From: Brugia malayi
Taxonomy: Eukaryota; Nematoda; Chromadorea; Rhabditida; Onchocercidae
Assembly (NCBI RefSeq): GCF_000002995.4
Contig: NW_025062476.1
Location: 10,538,501-10,602,500 of the forward strand
Direction: 5' to 3'
Length of the DNA: 64,000 nt
The notes beneath the pieces were generated by a model. It saw only the letters and a program-made list of their open reading frames with translations. It searched no databases and had not been told where the DNA came from. This document shows, one piece after another, positions 39,370-52,634 of this stretch. How positions within the stretch are numbered: the first letter of the stretch is position 1; every line of letters begins with the position of its first letter. The translations under genes were made by a program, and so were the position numbers.

Positions 39370-42300
39370 ATGCCGTCAGAAGAAACGACACATCGAAGTC
39401 CAGCAGAAGAACTTGAAGAATTAGATGCGAAGAAACTGCGTCAGGACTGCATAAACATTATGCCGAATGGGAATTCAAATGAGGTTTCACAATTTTTTTT
39501 AAAAATTTTGAAGTTTCATATGAGATGACAAGCCTGATTTTTCTGTAGGCTACATATATATGATATATTGTTCTTATACTTAACATGCTTGAAATTGACC
39601 ATGATGGACGAATGAAATAATTCAAGTTATATCAGATTATCATTTCTCAATTCAGTCATTTTTCTTCCCCGATTTCGGTAGACTTTAAGCATTATTGTAA
39701 TTATTTGAAATATCAACTTCAAATGATAAAATGACAATAAAGTGATGAATTTCAAAAATTTAAACCTGAATCAATCGACAAATCGATGAAATTCTACATG
39801 TTTCTAATACAAGAGTGATTATTCCTGTCAGGATTAGGATTCAACAGTTAAAAAGCATAGGATGAATAGGAATATCTTTTTTGTTTGCTTTAAATTGATC
39901 TTATATTACACACATGCCTTAAGAATATTTTCTCTAGCATTGCAAACCTAAACTGATTAATTAAAAGTTTAGCAACACCATTTATGTCGAGTCCTGCTCA
40001 CTTTTCTTTTGGACTCCGTTTGAGTACTCTTGCAAATAAATGTAAAAGCTAGGTCTAGTCATTTGAATAAATAGTATAACAGGTACTTATTCTTAACTTT
40101 TAGTGAAATAATTACTGAGATCAGGACATCGGCGAGGATACACTCTTAGGAGGTATGGATCACTGTGTGTCTCTAATTAACAATATAGATGGAGGAATTA
40201 AGGTTAGACATTTACAGATAGGATTAAAAAAAATTGATTCTTAATATGAATAATATGAGTTAATTTCGAAGAGAAGTTAAGTTTAGAACTACATCTTTGA
40301 TTTATTAATCCAGAATCTACCGATTATTCTCTTGCACAATACTGCATAAGTGAATAATAATTTGAAATAGATTGTGACATATTGGATAGCTGTTTAGCAT
40401 TGATTTATTTCCGTATTGTTTGGTTTGAAAGGCTTTTGGGAATTCTCAAGAAGCAAAGAATCGGAAGGTAATAATAATCAAAAAAGAGGTGCAAGTGGAA
40501 CAGGAAAAGGAAAAAGATAGGAAAGAGTAAATTATTTGTTCACTCTAACGACTTCGGAATTTTAAAGGTGCAAAAAACCTCAAACATTGTTTAATTTCCC
40601 GTAAATATGTTATTCATCGATAGGTGTTTTATTAGCACAATTTAGGATGGAGAAGCTTACAAATTGGATCGCCTTCAGAATCTTGTCAGTCGGATTTTCA
40701 GTGGTGAAAATGACATCTGTTTGAAGTCTTTGGTAGAATCAACTGATGCATCAACTTTTAGTAGCGATGGTATGTTTTGTTGTTGAAATACAGTTGTGGT
40801 GAATTGCAGTTATTAACACTAATACCAACTTTAGAAAGTAAAAACAGGTTAAAATTGGTATAAAGATGGTGAACAAAGCATGTTTCTTAACCTTTCAGTA
40901 ATTATTACATTACGAATTGATATCCAAAGAAAATTGTGTAATGATTGTGAGTGATACTTAGCATATTTATCTACAGCAATAGATAAAATATGTTAAGGGT
41001 ATGAGTTTTGTCATCTTTTGTTAAAGATGTGGTTTTTTTTTTTATTATTTTGAATAATTTTAGAAAGACATAAATTTTCAGTTGATTTATCAGTCGTAAT
41101 TGATGATATTTTCATGCGATCATTATGTAACATGCACAAAAGCAAGTAAGTGCTCTTATTGTTCATATCTATTTACTCGCTTTTCATTGGACCAAAAAAG
41201 TAATAGAATACAATCGTTGTTAATTTTGTCTGTAATGTACCATTAACGATTATCATTTTGCAGCATGCAGGTCATGAATACAAGTAGAATGCTGGGAAAA
41301 CAACTTGGCGAACCGCTGTTTGATTTACCTCTAGCTTTGCCAGAAATGGCTTTGCATTATCTTATTACAACAAATGAAAAATTGTCTACTGAAGGGCAAA
41401 ATCAGGTTTATACCGAATTGATATCCTAATCTTCATTGAAATTGATTAAGAATATCATGACTTCGAAACCGTCTTATGATTCGAATATTGAACCTTTTTA
41501 TAGTACTAATCAAGGCTAGATAATTAAGAAACTGCTATTAAAAGTTCAACCAGCAGAAATTAAGAGATAAAATTTGAATTGCAGTTTTTGATGGATCACG
41601 AGCGATCCGTGATCTCAGTCATTCAAAAAAGACTTTTTGCTCAAACGTCTTTTCTTCTTCGTGGTTTCTATGGTGAAAAGTAAGCCATTTTATCTTATCC
41701 ATGCATTATACTCATTCATATAAATTCATCTTTATTTTCATCAGTTTTTTTCTTCTTTTACTTCAAGAAATAATCGATTCGGAAATTTTCAATTTTACAG
41801 ATTCACAGCAGAAGATATGATAGCAGTCTTTGTTCGAATGTTTTATCAGCAGCAAATGCCAGAAACTTTTGCCTGCAATTTAATAGCTTACTGTTCAGAT
41901 GAAGATATGGACCATAGTGCACTTTCTGAGGTTTATTTCACCATTCTGCCATCCATAATATTTTCAGAAATTTTGCATTACTGCATATTAATGCAGTTAG
42001 CAATGTGATTTTACGCAATGAAACATTTGTGTTCAGTCATGTGGGAAATATATGTATATGCTAAGTCATTGTTATATATAGAGATATAGGTTACAATATA
42101 ATGCACCTTTCTTAAATCCCACTCTACATTATTGAAATAATGGGGAATGTATTTCTAAAAGTTTCAAATAGTAAATGTTTGGGAAATAGTGATATTTATT
42201 TTCGTAGGTGCTCATTCACGTTCCTTGTACCCATTATTCGAATCTGAAAATGGAAAATTCGGTGTTTAAAAATTGTTCCAGATTTTCAATCCTATTTTGG

Positions 42301-45300
42301 ACTGTGCGCAAAAGTCGATGAGTTACCAGCAAATGTCGAATAAGTGCAACAGGGAAGTGGCTATTTATCCGTATTCTCTATTGAAATTCCTTGTAGGTGT
42401 CAAGACTTCATCCAATAAAAGACCTATTGCAGATTTGGTTAGTTTACGTCATCTTTGTAGTATTTTTTAAAGTTACACTAGGTCTCAATTATGTTATAAA
42501 AAGCTTTTATTAATTTATTTGGTTCAAGTCAGTTCTGTTAAATCTGCTCCTCAAACAGTATGGTCAATTTAATCAAATCAGCTGTTCCTGGTAAATAATT
42601 TATCATCATTAGCTTCATGATTGTGATTTGTTGTCTTATTACAGCTGGTTTCACGGACAGATTTCATATCAGAAGTATACAGCGTTCTTGAAGGCCATGA
42701 TTTTGCAAGGCTGTGTTATTTGGGACCATTCTTTGAATATAGCACAGCTCCGGCTGATAATGGAAGCGTAAGAATAAACTTTGGATTCGCTAATGTAATT
42801 CACTGAAGCATTTGTATTTATCTTCTTTCAGTTGTCTGTTTATATGCCATTTTTCGACTGCTCTCAACTTCCGGAAGATGAACAAAAACCAATGTTATAT
42901 AACGTTTACCAGAATGATTTAACTCTTGTGAGGGTATGTTTTTTAAGCTTGACATTTAGATGATTTTTCTGTTTGATTAATTCGTTATAGAATCTATCCC
43001 TACACTTGGTTTTGATGTGATAAGCGAAGCAACAGGATAGAAACATCTAACATATATTATCCAGAAATTCTGAGGCAGACATACGTGAGCCAGAAGATTG
43101 ATTACCTAGCTATCCTAGCTATTGATAGTGCGAACGAGGTTTAGTATAGAAGAACCTAGAGAGCTGTGCATATCATACTGATTAACAAATTTTTCTGGTC
43201 ATTTTTGAAAATGATTTAAAATTGATTCTATTTTTAGCGTCATTTGCATCAAATATTGCATCAGTTGTTAGCAAATACTTCGAGTCGTAACAGAACGTTG
43301 GATTTCATTACTCGCGTATTATCGGTTAATATTAAAAGGAGGCAGATGAATGTAAGTTTGATTGCAACATAAAATTGCTAGTTTTCCAATCAATCAGTAG
43401 ATTAAACAGAGCACTTTGTTGCTCAGTAATCTCAGTAAATTATTTAAAAGGCTTATTTAAGGTCATCATTACAATACTTTTTATCTTTCTTCGTAGTTGT
43501 GAACTATCCTAGTAATCCTGCTGAGTTCTGTTAAGGTAATTATATCTAAAAAGATGAGGTATGCTGTTTGATTTTGCTGTTGATGATGGTTTTCAGCCAG
43601 ACCATTCAAAATTATCATCGGATGGCTTCATGCTGAATTTCTTTGATGTAATGCTGAGTTTGGTTGAAAAAGTGACATTTGATAAGGTATGTTTGCTATA
43701 CCTGTTCTAAATTCTGAACTTAAGATATTTTTATATTCTGCACATATTATTTATCTAATTTTCAAGGTGAATACATATTATATGTTCCATCCGAAATGCA
43801 GAATTGATTTTTCGAGTGAAACACGGTTAAAATTGGATTTGGAGCAAACAAAGGCCTTCACAGAAATGATAGGTATTTTATTTCAAGTTGTGCTGTGAAG
43901 ATGCTCATTGAATATGACCTTTGATTACGTATGACTTTTGTAGAAAAACCATTGCAATGTTATGCCTTATTTTAAAGTATCATTGGTAACTGTAGATTAA
44001 ACTAATGGAGAAGAAAAGTTCCATCGTTTTCAGATACCAATTTCGAGATCAAATTCCCCACGGAATGTTTCTTTTTAACTTTGCAAGCACAACATCTGTC
44101 AATATCAGCAGCAATTGGACAATTAAAGTATTTGAAGAGGAATTTGCATGAAATTGAACTTGGTTTAGCTGAACTTAAAGTACAGTTACGCAGATTATTC
44201 GCACTTCAAGTAAGAGAAAAAGCAATGATTGAAGCAAAACTGGAGCGAGCCAATATTTTTCGTACGGTATGTTTTCATTTTGCGTATTAAATTGAATTTA
44301 AACTTATTGCGATTTATATTTACACATTTTCATATTTGAAAGGTTAGATAGAGAGTAGTTTCGATGAACGTAACAAACAAATTCAAAGTAGATGAAGCTT
44401 GGTGGAAGCATACATTTGTTATTTGAACAACCGACTTTTGTTTAATTTAACAAGTTCTTAGGATCAGCCATGATCTTAGGTTTCTTCATAATGCATTTTC
44501 AGATATAAATTTAATAAAAAATGCTGGATTTCACAACAACTTTAAATGTCAAATTGAGAATCTCATTCACATTATTTTTTAGAGACTCATTCGGAGCATT
44601 ATGTGTTTGGAAGCGGCACTGTACGATCCGGTGTTTCTTCATCGAGCTCTGGAATTCTGCAGTCGTCAGCTTACTTTCCTCATCAACATTATTAACCCCA
44701 ATTTGTTAGTTATCAGAAGTTGCTAAAAATTTTGATGTACACAATGAAAGATATTGTTTTGCTCATTTTTGCATTTTCCTTGTAATGTGTTTTATTTAAT
44801 TTATAAGCAAAAATGTTCTAAAATCCATTCTGTCTTTTTTCAGCATTAACGATGGTTTACTTCCTCCCGTAGCACCAGATTTGTTTGGAGTCATGCCGGA
44901 ATTCTTTTTGGAAAACTCTCTCGACTTCATTGTTTTTCTGCTGAAGTTAGTAATGTCATCTTTGGGTCAACAACTTATTCAACTAATTTTTATTTTTCAT
45001 CTGGATAATATATATATATATATATTTCCTAGGATTGGTGGATAGTGGAAGATATTACTTTATACAGTGACCTGATTAATTTGCAGGAATAATCCAGTTA
45101 TACTTCTGGAAAGTCGATTGGACTTGCCTGAGCAGCTGCTTGTATTTATTTGCAGCACTCATTATTTTAACAATAAATTTCTCGCAGCAAAGGTTGATTG
45201 ATTTTTTAATTCATGCATTATTATATAATTCGTTTTAGTATTTTTACTAGTGTCTAACCCATGCAAAAGAAGGTAGATGTATGATTTTGCTTTCATGAAT

Positions 45301-48110
45301 GAACACTCAGCTTTTTCCCAAAAATGAATTTTTTAATGAAAATATTGATGTTGGCGTGTGAATTATTGGATAGAATTTGCAAGAAAGAAAATAGCCTTTC
45401 AATTTTCTTTAAGATTGTGATATAAATGTGTATTAAAGTTGTTAAAGTTGGCCGATCAGAATTGTGAGGACAATCAGCATAGTTGATGTCCAATCTATAT
45501 TACATTTGAAATCTGAATAATCTTATTTATTAAAACTAAAAGCAAAAGCAAATTATAGATAGTGGAAGTTCTATTCATGGTCTGTCCTGCAATTTTACCT
45601 GCCGCATATCAGTTCCATCTTTCTGTCATTAATTCTCCACTAGCCATTGATCGACTCTTTCCTAGCCTTGTTAAATTTTATGCAGGTATTATAGAAATTT
45701 CGATTCATTTTACTTGATGTTTTGGTTTCTTTTATTTTTTTTTTAAAATGATCTCAGATGTGGAGTCAACAGGAGCAAGCACAGAATTCTATGATAAATT
45801 TAATATTAGACGATCAATTCAAGTAATATTTCGTTCCCTTTGGGAAAGTACAATCTACAGAAGTAATATTACTTCTTACGCAAGGTAAGCATATTTTTTT
45901 TTTATCCATTAACAATTTACTGCTGGCAGGATAGATTTTCTTGAAGACTTCAATTTGACAAAATTAAAAGCTTCAATCATATTCTAGTCCAGCATTGGAA
46001 TTTTATGAGGATCAGAACATAATGCTTTGTTATAGTTCTCATATTTAATAGTTTTAAATACTTGAATTTGTCTTCCACATATATTTCCCTTGTTTTATTT
46101 TGGATTAAATAATTATCCTTTAATTATATTGTTAATTGTGAACGTCTCATTAGTATGTACAGTATTTTTGTCGTGTTTCAGAGAATGTTCACCAGATTTT
46201 ATTCGTTTTGTCAATATGGTTATTAATGATGCAACATATCTATTAGATGAATCATTGCTTGCATTGAAAAAAATACACGACATTGAATCACTGAAGGAAA
46301 GCAGTGAATGGTCCAATTTGGGAGATGAAGAACGTCAAATGAAAGAAGATGCATTATTGGAAGCAAAGCGAGGTGTACGGAACTGGTTAATACTTGGACG
46401 TGATACACTAGATCTTTTTACATATTTAACTGCTGATGCACCTGAACCGTTTTATGAGCCGGTTTGATTTAAATTATTATTATTATTTAATAGGAAGCAC
46501 AAATATGATTATTTAAACTTTATAACTAGTGATGCAATCGTTCGATTACTGTATAATCTTTTTGCTCCTGCTTACAGCCTTTCATTCTTAAACTTAAAAT
46601 TTCATTATTACTTTAAGGCTTGTGGCGTGTTACATTCACCTATGTCATACAATTTGAAAATTCTGCTGATTTATTGAAATTAATAAGCTTTAGCTGCTGG
46701 GCGAACGATTAGCTTCAATGTTGGATTACAATGTTTCACAATTATGTGGTCCAAAATGTACAGAACTGAAAGTGCGTGACGCAGTACGTCGGTTTATGTG
46801 GGAGCCACGAGCTTTACTACAACAAATAGTAAATGTGTATTTGAATTTGTCCTCAGAAAAATTTGCAGAATGCATTGCTAATGATGAGGTGATTATTGGA
46901 TTTGGTTGAAACCATCACGCTTTAACTATTTCAGCTATTTCAACATATCTTTTGTTTGTATTTTTCGGAAACAAGTAAAACTGTTAGGAACGAAAGGATT
47001 ACTCGCTTAAGGAATGGTATACAGCACAGCTACTGTTTATGTTTTAGTTCCATTTGAAACAAATTGTACATCTAAAAAAGGATCATGACTCGGCTACCTA
47101 TTCATTTTCATTTATCTGGATAAAGTGTACATTTTACTCATAGAGATATTCATATTCATTAAACAAACACTTATAGCGTTCGTATTCGCCAGACGTATTT
47201 TCAATGGTGCTTTCGCGGTTAACTGCTAATAACATTGTACCTATAAATGAGATAGAGCTCTTGAAAAATCTTGCCGATATGACGCAGCGAATCTGGAAGC
47301 AGAAAGCTCAAAATGAAGAAGATTTCGGAGATGATGTTCCAGATGATTTTAGAGGTAATTTTACCTTACAAACTATAAATTGGTTTCTTTTTTTTTTTTT
47401 TTTTTTTTAAACACTATCATCCATTATGTGTCATGATGAAATCGTTATGTTAGTGATGAAATTTAACGTTTATTTTAGATTACAGCCTCTAATATGCATC
47501 TTTTTCCTTGCATAGATACGATTTTGTCAGTTCTCACTATAATGTTGTCATATTCTAGAATTAATTTTCAAGTTTCATGTGAAAATTTTAAGCTCGAAGT
47601 TGTATTTGTAATTACGCTTTAATCTAATTGCAGATCCGGTAATGAATACACTAATGACTGATCCTGTAATTCTGCCATCGGGACATAAAATGGATCGAAA
47701 GCATATTATGCGTCATTTGCTCAGTTCTCAAACAGATCCATTTACTCGGCAACCATTGAGCGAAACTCAGCTCGTATCTGGTAATTTTATTCATCTTATT
47801 TTTTGCTGTTTGGGTTTTATTTTTAAAAATGTACGTGATTATTCAGATTGGAGGGGCTAACCTTTGACAACTGAACTATATCCTTTGTACTAAAACAGAA
47901 TCATCTTATCAGATTTCGATTTACAGCCCTCAACTAATCTGTGTTCCTGTATATCCATTATGAATCTTATGTAAGGTAGAGCTGTGTTGAAGTACATACC
48001 CTACATTTATTGTTAATTTTGAAAATATGAATTTCACAATTCCAGATGATGCTTTAAAAACAAAAATTCGGGCATGGATAAAGGAAAAGCTGGCGTCAAA
48101 ATCAAAATGA
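39370..48110 (+). CDS. ufd-2: Ubiquitin conjugation factor E4 (UFD2/UBE4B), U-box
   Basis: Complete 23-exon gene, about 1013 residues: 39370-39483, 40646-40769, 41082-41145, 41264-41405, 41585-41679, 41801-41930, 42282-42437, 42645-42767, 42832-42933, 43238-43351, 43597-43686, 43767-43872, 44034-44266, 44583-44704, 44844-44945, 45087-45192, 45559-45685, 45758-45884, 46182-46461, 46694-46888, 47177-47354, 47634-47780 and 48046-48110. Every junction keeps phase. UFD2 extends ubiquitin chains on substrates and works with the p97/CDC-48 segregase. The Ufd2 core is recognisable throughout ([11 protein letters not shown] against the UBE4[40 protein letters not shown]). The C-terminal U-box reads [20 protein letters not shown] then [15 protein letters not shown], with the TDPV and TDPF signatures, followed by [10 protein letters not shown]. 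It matches UBE4B better than UBE4A. The N-terminus before the core is short compared with human UBE4B. No broken residues seen. Confidence 0.93.
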
Positions 48111-51100
48111 AAAAATTTAAACTTAAAGTTTCAATAACGTATTGACAGCAATGTTTAACTAAGAAAAGTGCTTTAAATTTTTAATCCTGTCAGTGCTTTG
48201 AAATTTCAGAACTTTCTTAAATCTGTTAATACATTTTTCTGAATGCACTGTATGTTTGACTTGGCAGCAAAGATTGTATTTTTAATCCTCCCTGTTAGAA
48301 TGATTTATAAACACAGTTCTCCATTAGGGTGACAATCAAAATTACTGGAAAGCAATATGGAAAAATGGAACTGCTAAAAGGCGCTCAAAGATCGTGATAT
48401 AGTTTGTAAAAACGAAGTATTCTTGTCGTCTGTCTTTTAAATTGTTTCTTTCTTGGTTTTGTAGTATTCCATTTAAAGCCGTTTCTTTCACTATTATTTT
48501 CGTTTAAAATAATTTAAATTACAAAATATAATTTTTTTCCCAAAAAAGAACTACAAAAAGCAAGCTTTTCAAAACATCGCATTTTCCGAGGTCATTCGAT
48601 CATTTTTCAATGAACTTCCGTGCTATAATCATTTTTATTGGCTTTATTCGGATAGCAAAAAAGATGGGAGGATGAGATAGTGTTTCGAGTATTGATGGAA
48701 ATCTTTCATATTTTTTTTTTGCAAATGAATGTTTATATACTTCCCAATTATTAGGATGAATTCTGTCGTACAAATTTATAATGATTTTATAATGAAAAGC
48801 GAATATTCAAATGCAACTTTATTTACTTTACAAATTTATAAATTCGTTCTTAGCGATGGATTAACTGCCTCATTTCGAAATTTCTCTTATTAATAGGTAA
48901 AGGATTGGTCGTATTTTATTGGTCTTACTAGGTTATCTGTACTTCTTCAGGGTAATCTACCTGTACTTTTGTTTTGAAATGGTGTCCCCTTCACCGTATT
49001 ATGAATTTCCATGTTCTTTTTATCTTTGTAAAGTACATTTCTCTAGAGATCTTAGTACTTTGGATTCAAAATGTACATTGAATGAAGATTTTGATGAATT
49101 ATGTTTAAAAATTATATTGCAAGTAACAGCGATGTTACGGATAAATAATTTCACAGGTTATTGAAAGGAATAAACAAGTCATGCTCAAGACGACACATAA
49201 TGATCTGATGATTTTCGAAATGAATGGACTTATATTCAAAATGGATGAAGTCACAAGTGGTATTTATAATTTCAATCTCTTCAATTTTGTTGGACTTACA
49301 TCGCAGAAGTTTTTTGGTTGAAGTATTCCTGCAAATGTTTCTTTCTGTCCATATCTTATTCATAGGAATTTGATCCGGTGCATATGTAATGCAAATGGGA
49401 TCTTTTTTTATGAAAAACTTTTCCAATCACTTTAAAATGCTAGAGAATTTTCTATAATATGAAATATCTTCGTAGACTGTTCAAAAGTAGTGCTGCATGG
49501 ACGGTCTGTACAGCCTTTTTTCTTAATATTGGTTGTAAATACTTATAAGATGTTGGAGACTTAACTTAAAAGAAGAGAAAAAGAAACATGTTTTAGACGT
49601 CATGCACTGTGAATCCTTTTTCTTAATGAATTCTAGTTGAAATCATAAAAGATCTTTATGAGCATTTTGGGAAGTACTTATTTTGTCTATATTTCATCTA
49701 TGATAATAAAACATTTAAGAATCATAAAATTTTTGGGAATCAATATTAGTTATTACAACAGTTGCTATTGCAGAAATGAATAAAATTGGTTGGAACAACA
49801 ACCAATTTTTCTTGGAGTTTCATGGAAATAAATGCTGATGAAAAAAATTTTATTGAAAAAAAAGGAAAAAAAAACGGATGAAAAAAAATCTTACTTCAAG
49901 TAAAAACTTGTAAAAGCAAAACCAAGGTCAAATTTCACTTTATTCATACAGAGTTGACAATCCTATGTAGTTCTAAGTTGAGATTATTTGATCACCCAAC
50001 ATATTCCGATAACCTCATCGACATAGGCATACTGGCATTGTTATCACATTTAATTTCATTCTTTCCTTGGTTATGCTAGAAAATTAGAGGCAAAACAAAG
50101 TATATTTATAGTTGAGATAATCTCTTCTCCCATATATGTCTCCTCCTTTCGCTAAATTTCACACTCTTGGGTCACACTTTTTCATAGCGATCCCGTTCAT
50201 TCCGGCCCGTATGCTATCTGTGTGATACATCAAACATTCCGGCTCCATTTCCGGCGTAATTGTCACCACTAGCTGGTAGATTTGCCCGAGACTTCTAAGC
50301 GTTTGGGTAGCGTTCGGGAATTGTAATCCTGTAACACTCGATGCTTTCATTGCCATTATCATTATGATGCAAACGATCCAGTCATCTTCCTAACTTGATC
50401 CGAAAGAAAAATGGGAGAAGTGGTGACAGATGTAAATGCAGGATGCTCTCTCTTCTTGTTCTTTAACCTGACCCTGACATTCGTAGTATGACCTTTGATT
50501 GCTAAAGTGAATGTGAAGGACATCATAGATGCTTCTCAGTTCGAATCGATTGGTGATGTCATCGTTGCTCACTTGTGTCCTGCTTACACTTTTTTTTTTT
50601 TCAATCCAATTCAATTCAATTCGTTATACTCTGCTAATGATCTCGCTGTCTTTCACGCACGTCAAGTTAAACATCACGAAATGCTATTTTTTAAATGATT
50701 GAAAAACTAACAGCAGTGTTTACTTGCTCCATAATTTGCCCTATTTATTGTAAACAACATTAAATTAAAGGACAGAGACATTCCAAATAACATCTCTTTG
50801 CTTTCTTTCTTCTGTGTGAAAATATTTTCTCCAGCGTTCAGTGCGTTCATACTCCCTCGGAATTCACCAATACAGTTTTCTTTCTTTCACAGTTTCAGTA
50901 AATGAGCTGTTATAACTGCTTAACCACAAGCTTATTTTCTCATTGTGAAAAACCAATAGTTTAAAATTTCCATTGACACTTAAGCAATTCTTTCTTTTTT
51001 TTTTACTCCAAAATATTTTGATATTTTCATATAAAATATTATAATTTTAATTTGGATTTGAAGGAACCATCGCGATATGCATAATTTCACAATTTAATTT

Positions 51101-52634
51101 ATCGCATGCTGCAATTCCAGTTTTATATTTATCATACATGCTGCAAATTATTATTATTAATTCTAGCAGACAGATAAATGTGATTCGTATTTTCTTTTTT
51201 AAAATTTATTATTTCTAATTTCTTTAAAACATTTTCTTACGGTTAAAATTTTGTTCATCTCATCTACAAAAAATATCTTTAAAAATACAGGAATGTTAAT
51301 ATGAGTACATGAACAAGTTCTGTTTATGCATCTTTGAAAGTTAGAACTCTTCGTTATAAAAAAAAAAAGAAAAAAAAACTAAATCCAATGTGATAATTAT
51401 CATTCATATTTTTCAGTATTCTAAGTGCATTTAGAAATTATACTCACGCGAAATAGATCAAAATTTGATATACTTCAACATTTTATCACTTTTTCACTGC
51501 ATTCGAGAGCAAACGGAATATTTTAAAAATGATAAGTAGAGGTAGGACAACCTTTCAAATACATTTATCTTATTCTCACTTATTAGACACACAAATCATA
51601 CTAATAATGCGATTTTATAAAATTTGTAGTTTTCACAAATTCATCTCAAAAGCACTAAACGCGTTAAAAAAAAACATTCAATTTCACTACATACTAAATC
51701 ACACTGTATTTCCTTATATTTTCCACACATTTTCCATTCATATTGACAGTACGAAAAGAAGAAAGCAAATTTTATCAACTTCAAAAGATATGCTACTTTA
51801 ATTCTTGAAATTCAATTTTACTTTATGCGAAAAAAATCAAATTTTTGTTCTTTGATACTTTATTTCATGAAATTCTTCAATTATAATAATATTGCTTTTC
51901 ATAAATATTCTACCATTATGCATATCATTCAGTTATCTTTCTCTTCATTTCTACCTCAAATGATACAAATGAATTCTATTGTTTCCATTAATTTATTTAC
52001 AAATTTAAAATTTTTCTTCAAAATTTCCCACAAAACCAAAAGATTTCCTTCTATTATAAAGTAAGACAAATATCGTTGAAAATATTAGATATTCGAGTTG
52101 TTTATGTTCTTTCTTTCTCTAAAATTTTCTCTTCATTATTTTTACTTTTCTATCATTATGTCAAAAATTCAATCTTAGATAAGAAGCAAAAATAACAGCT
52201 GTTTTTTCTTTGCTTTTTTTCCATTCTTGTTGTAGCAAATATGCAAAAAGCAATTCTTCTTTCATATAATCACAACAAAAATTTGTATCTTATCATATAA
52301 AATAAATTATTTCATTTCATGAATTCATGAATTGAATTCTTTTTCTCTATCTCTTTCATTCTTTCCATTTACATTGATTTACGATGAAATATTTCCTTCC
52401 TTCACATTCCTCTATATTATTTCAATCGATTTTATGATATAATATTTGTCGCTGGTTGTTATATCAAATAATTGTATTATGAGGTTTACTTAATCATCAA
52501 ATAAGCTAATCAAATTGATCAACTGGAGTAATCATTTTATTACGTTTATTTATATATTGACAGAAATTTGTTTGCATACATTTTGGATTTATTGCAGAGA
52601 TAAGTGTAAGGGAAGTGAATTTGGTTTGGTAATT
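48111..52634. other. Gene-poor region between ufd-2 and the first E1 alpha gene
   Basis: 4.5 kb of mostly AT-rich DNA. One block at about 50150-50700 is less AT-rich and holds minus-strand open frames, described separately. Open frames at 48919-49164 and 51529-52064 look like chance. The promoter of the E1 alpha gene should lie near the right end. Confidence 0.5.
50159..50362 (-). other. Possible 67-codon small ORF, unknown
   Basis: A minus-strand frame with ATG at 50362 and TGA at 50159-50161. Its codon composition is more balanced than its surroundings, and the translation is amphipathic with two Cys (QFPNATQTLRSLGQIYQLVV, then ending KKCDPRV). There is no recognisable family, signal peptide or upstream acceptor. 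A further minus-strand open frame at 50390-50614 precedes it in a different frame. It could be one exon of an unseen gene, a short secreted peptide, or conserved non-coding DNA. Confidence 0.25.
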
